DNA from: Dipylidium caninum
Taxonomy: Eukaryota > Platyhelminthes > Cestoda > Cyclophyllidea > Dipylidiidae
Direction: 5' to 3'
Assembly (NCBI GenBank): GCA_017562135.1
Contig: QEYB01000062.1
Coordinates: 682,001-746,000, forward strand
DNA length: 64,000 bases
The notes beneath the pieces are model-generated. The model was given only the letters and a program-made list of their open reading frames with translations. It did not search any database and was not told where the DNA came from. Position 1 is the stretch's first letter. The number at the start of each line of letters is the position of its first letter. Both the position numbers and the translations under genes were made by a program. Shown here piece by piece: positions 61,545 through 64,000 of the stretch.

Positions 61545-64000
61545 GTTTGTCTCATGTCTTCTTTGTCCTTTATGCGATACCTTTGGCTGGGGCTCATCAT
61601 AGAGCCTGTTGATAGGAGGTCATCTTCCAACAATTTGGTTTTTCTTGGAAAGGGAATTATTGCCCTAAGTGACCATCATATTCCGTACCTCATAATCGGC
61701 ATCTAAGCTGTTTGATTTTGTTTTGCTACCTCTATCCTTAGCGTTTTCTTACTCTTTAACCCCATATTATCATTTTTGCCCCACGTTTTCTACTCTCCTC
61801 ACAGTTCCTTGCCGGTTTTAAATATTTCCGTCCTTTTTATGGCAGTCTGTTGCCAAACTTTGTCTAGGTCTGATTCCCAATCTCTGACCTTTTAACGAGC
61901 TATATTCCATTTAAACGCACATCCTGAACGCCAAGCTCACATTAACACCGAACAGTTAATCATAAATTCCACAAACTGTGCTCATTTGCCCGCTCTTCAC
62001 TTCAAATGGCCCCGCTGATATCAGTCGATGTCCAAATCTCCTCGTTTCGTGTTCGCGAGGTGACATCGTGTCCGGACTCCCTTAATCTTGAGCTCTTATC
62101 TCGATAAGAAGTTGCTTCACGACTCGCCTACTCTCTTCTAGGCCTGAGGCGTTTCACGCCCTTTTCTGCGTTGCTGATAGGTCCTGATATCCAATTTTCC
62201 GCTAGCATAACTTGCCTTTACAGTTTGAATTCTGCGCCTGGACTGCTTCTGCTCAGTTTGAGGAAACGTGTCACTTGCTGTTCGCTTTCTCACTCTCGAT
62301 TCCTGTGTTTTATTCTTGTTTCTTGGTAATACAGAGTCGCTGCTCAGCCGGCTTCTGTTGAACCCCCTTAGCATTCAAACTCCCTGCACTCAGCTCAAAG
62401 AAGCTTTTCAAGATAGTTGTCGCACTGTCTACTAAACTCAGTGGACACCTTCTCCGCTTTTACTTGCATAAACACTCTTCACAGTCATTACCTACCCTGG
62501 GGCTGAGTAAATAAGTTGCTACAAGTGCTCATTCTATCATCCCAAGCTTCGGTGGCTTGAAATTCGCCTTCCATTAAGAGAATTGGAGGGATCACCACCT
62601 CACTGACGGCGGCCCCGACTCACAGGCGGTTTAACTAGTTTGTTACGAGTCTCGAGAGTCATTTCGTTGGTGGAATTGACAGATTTCACTATACTGTCCT
62701 GCACCGAATGCTGACTAGAGCCGATCTGTAAATGACCTCTAAAGGTAAACTTGCTGAGAGGGTCGGTGTAACCCCCTACGCGGAAGCTTAACTACGAAGC
62801 ATCTCAGTTCGACTACCATGTTTTGATTATGGGATTTTTTAAGCTTTCTCGAGTTATTTCCTTTTACTTCCTCCGTCGATTATTTACACCGCGTAAAACG
62901 CCTTTTTTGAGGGATAAATGGGCAGCTTTGGATGTAGACGGGAAGAAGAAGTGGATAATTTCCCTTACCCCGTTGTCCGCCTCGTGGTTGCCCATCTAAT
63001 TTTGGCTTTGAGCCGTGCATGATGCCACAGCCACTCATCGGTTAGATTCAGACTGCAGTCACCGGAGACTCGACTGTGTGGCTTCTGGGTGATGGCCCAA
63101 GTTCGGTTGGCTGGCATCAGAGCCTGCTCCAAAAGCTCAGATCTGATGCGCCACTGCGTTTCGACGCTTATTTGCATTCATACTCACCATTAGCACGCAC
63201 ACAGACGGTGGCGTCTAATTATCATTCACGTGGTGGTTTGGAGCGCCTCTCTTCGCCGTCCATCCTATGTAGTGCCTGAAGAACTGAGCGTTTACCTGCA
63301 TTTATATTGAAGGCGTATGCGACGACACTTCAACACCAACTAAAATGCCACACAACCTAGAACCGTGGCAAATCACTTTTCCTTTGACAGTTGGCTTGTC
63401 CTCGAACTGCCGTCCAGTCGAGCGTGGCTCCGAGCGGCGTCCAATTCTCGCAGCCCCGAGTTCCTCACTGTCCGTTTCATGGGACGTGGTTCTCCCCCCA
63501 CCTTCACGTCATTCCAACATTTTATGTGCCCGTTGAAGGTGACTTAGTTTCACAATTTCTTCGTGGTCACTGCCTCTGGCTTGGCATGATGGAACGTGCC
63601 AAAAGTGGTTTGTCTCGCGATAACACGGTGCCCCACTGTGGGAATCCGACACCTCGGGTACCTGTTTCATTGTGAACTCGATTTCTCACGTGATGAATGT
63701 GTAATGCATTTCTTGGTGGGGCTGAGCGATAGGCGTGTGAAGCACTTCACCTCCTCTCCTCGCTCTCCACCGGTTCCCACCGTCGTGGAGGCAAGAAAAA
63801 AGAAGTTAACTTTCACATCAACCTCATTGCCAAAGCATTTCTCGGCACATCCAACTTTATCACCGCACGACAGCGGAAAAGTCTTTAGCCCTTTGAAAAC
63901 AAAGCAGTGGCAACTGACGATGTGGAATCGTCTCGCGAGAACAGACTGGCTCGCTACACGACGGTGAAGTGGATGGAGGTTATTTTACGTCCACGTTATG
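61545..64000 (+). other. probable downstream introns/exons of the KY-like gene, unresolved
   Basis: No clean exon chain could be read. Protein-like fragments appear on the plus strand after an acceptor near 63,048 (frames reading GDSTVWLLGDGPSSVGWHQS or FRLQSPETRLCGFWVMAQVR). More occur at 63.39-63.67 kb (FYVPVEGDLVSQFLRG) and 63.60-63.97 kb (YLFHCELDFSRDECVMHFLVG). The last has the flavour of KY-type beta-sandwich repeats. Frames change between these pieces, so they are separate exons, a frameshift, or coincidence. The gene may continue past 64,000. Confidence 0.4.

Overview
This is eukaryotic genomic DNA, most likely from a parasitic flatworm and probably a cestode. Genes are split by GT-AG introns with two size classes: about 30-40 nt and several hundred nt to about 5 kb. 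At least one tight gene pair looks resolved by spliced-leader trans-splicing, and a degenerate 18S rRNA fragment has a flatworm-like sequence. There are no bacterial operons or CRISPR arrays. I did not find a convincing tRNA, and I cannot name the species.

Layout. 1-5.6 kb: no gene I can support. 5.67-6.31 kb (-): weak two-exon candidate. 6.5-8.73 kb (+): TMEM209-type nuclear-envelope protein. 9.03-10.99 kb (-): HEAT-like protein with a PELP1/RIX1 flavour, convergent with TMEM209. 12.09-12.70 kb (+): terminal exon of an unrecognised Ser/Pro-rich protein. 13.45-34.18 kb (-): BCAS3, 19 exons traced by reading phase across introns of 31 nt to about 5 kb. 35.8-37.6 kb (+): V-ATPase subunit F, then 135 nt later an unrecognised 393-aa protein. 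37.6-41.3 kb: gene-free, with the 18S rRNA-like relic. 41.26-53.17 kb (+): insulin-degrading enzyme, 20 exons, two of which contain single-base-type frameshifts. 54.76-56.80 kb (+): PPIL2 (U-box plus cyclophilin), 13 exons with twelve introns, eleven of them only 30-40 nt. 57.50-58.71 kb (-): unrecognised six-exon gene. 59.93-61.54 kb and beyond (+): kyphoscoliosis-peptidase/hillarin-like transglutaminase-fold protein, whose 3' part is unresolved and probably runs off the window.

The genes are housekeeping functions with no common pathway: nuclear envelope, ribosome or chromatin-related HEAT protein, autophagy and cytoskeleton (BCAS3), organelle acidification, peptide degradation, spliceosome-linked ubiquitin/cyclophilin, and muscle or cytoskeletal transglutaminase fold. 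The most unusual points are the V-ATPase F/downstream-gene pair, the contrast of micro-introns with kilobase introns, the two IDE frameshifts, the missing catalytic Cys in the KY-like gene, its apparent GC-AG intron, and the base-composition skew that follows transcription direction. Exon boundaries come from hand reading of splice consensus, phase and protein similarity, so single boundaries may be off by a base or more.
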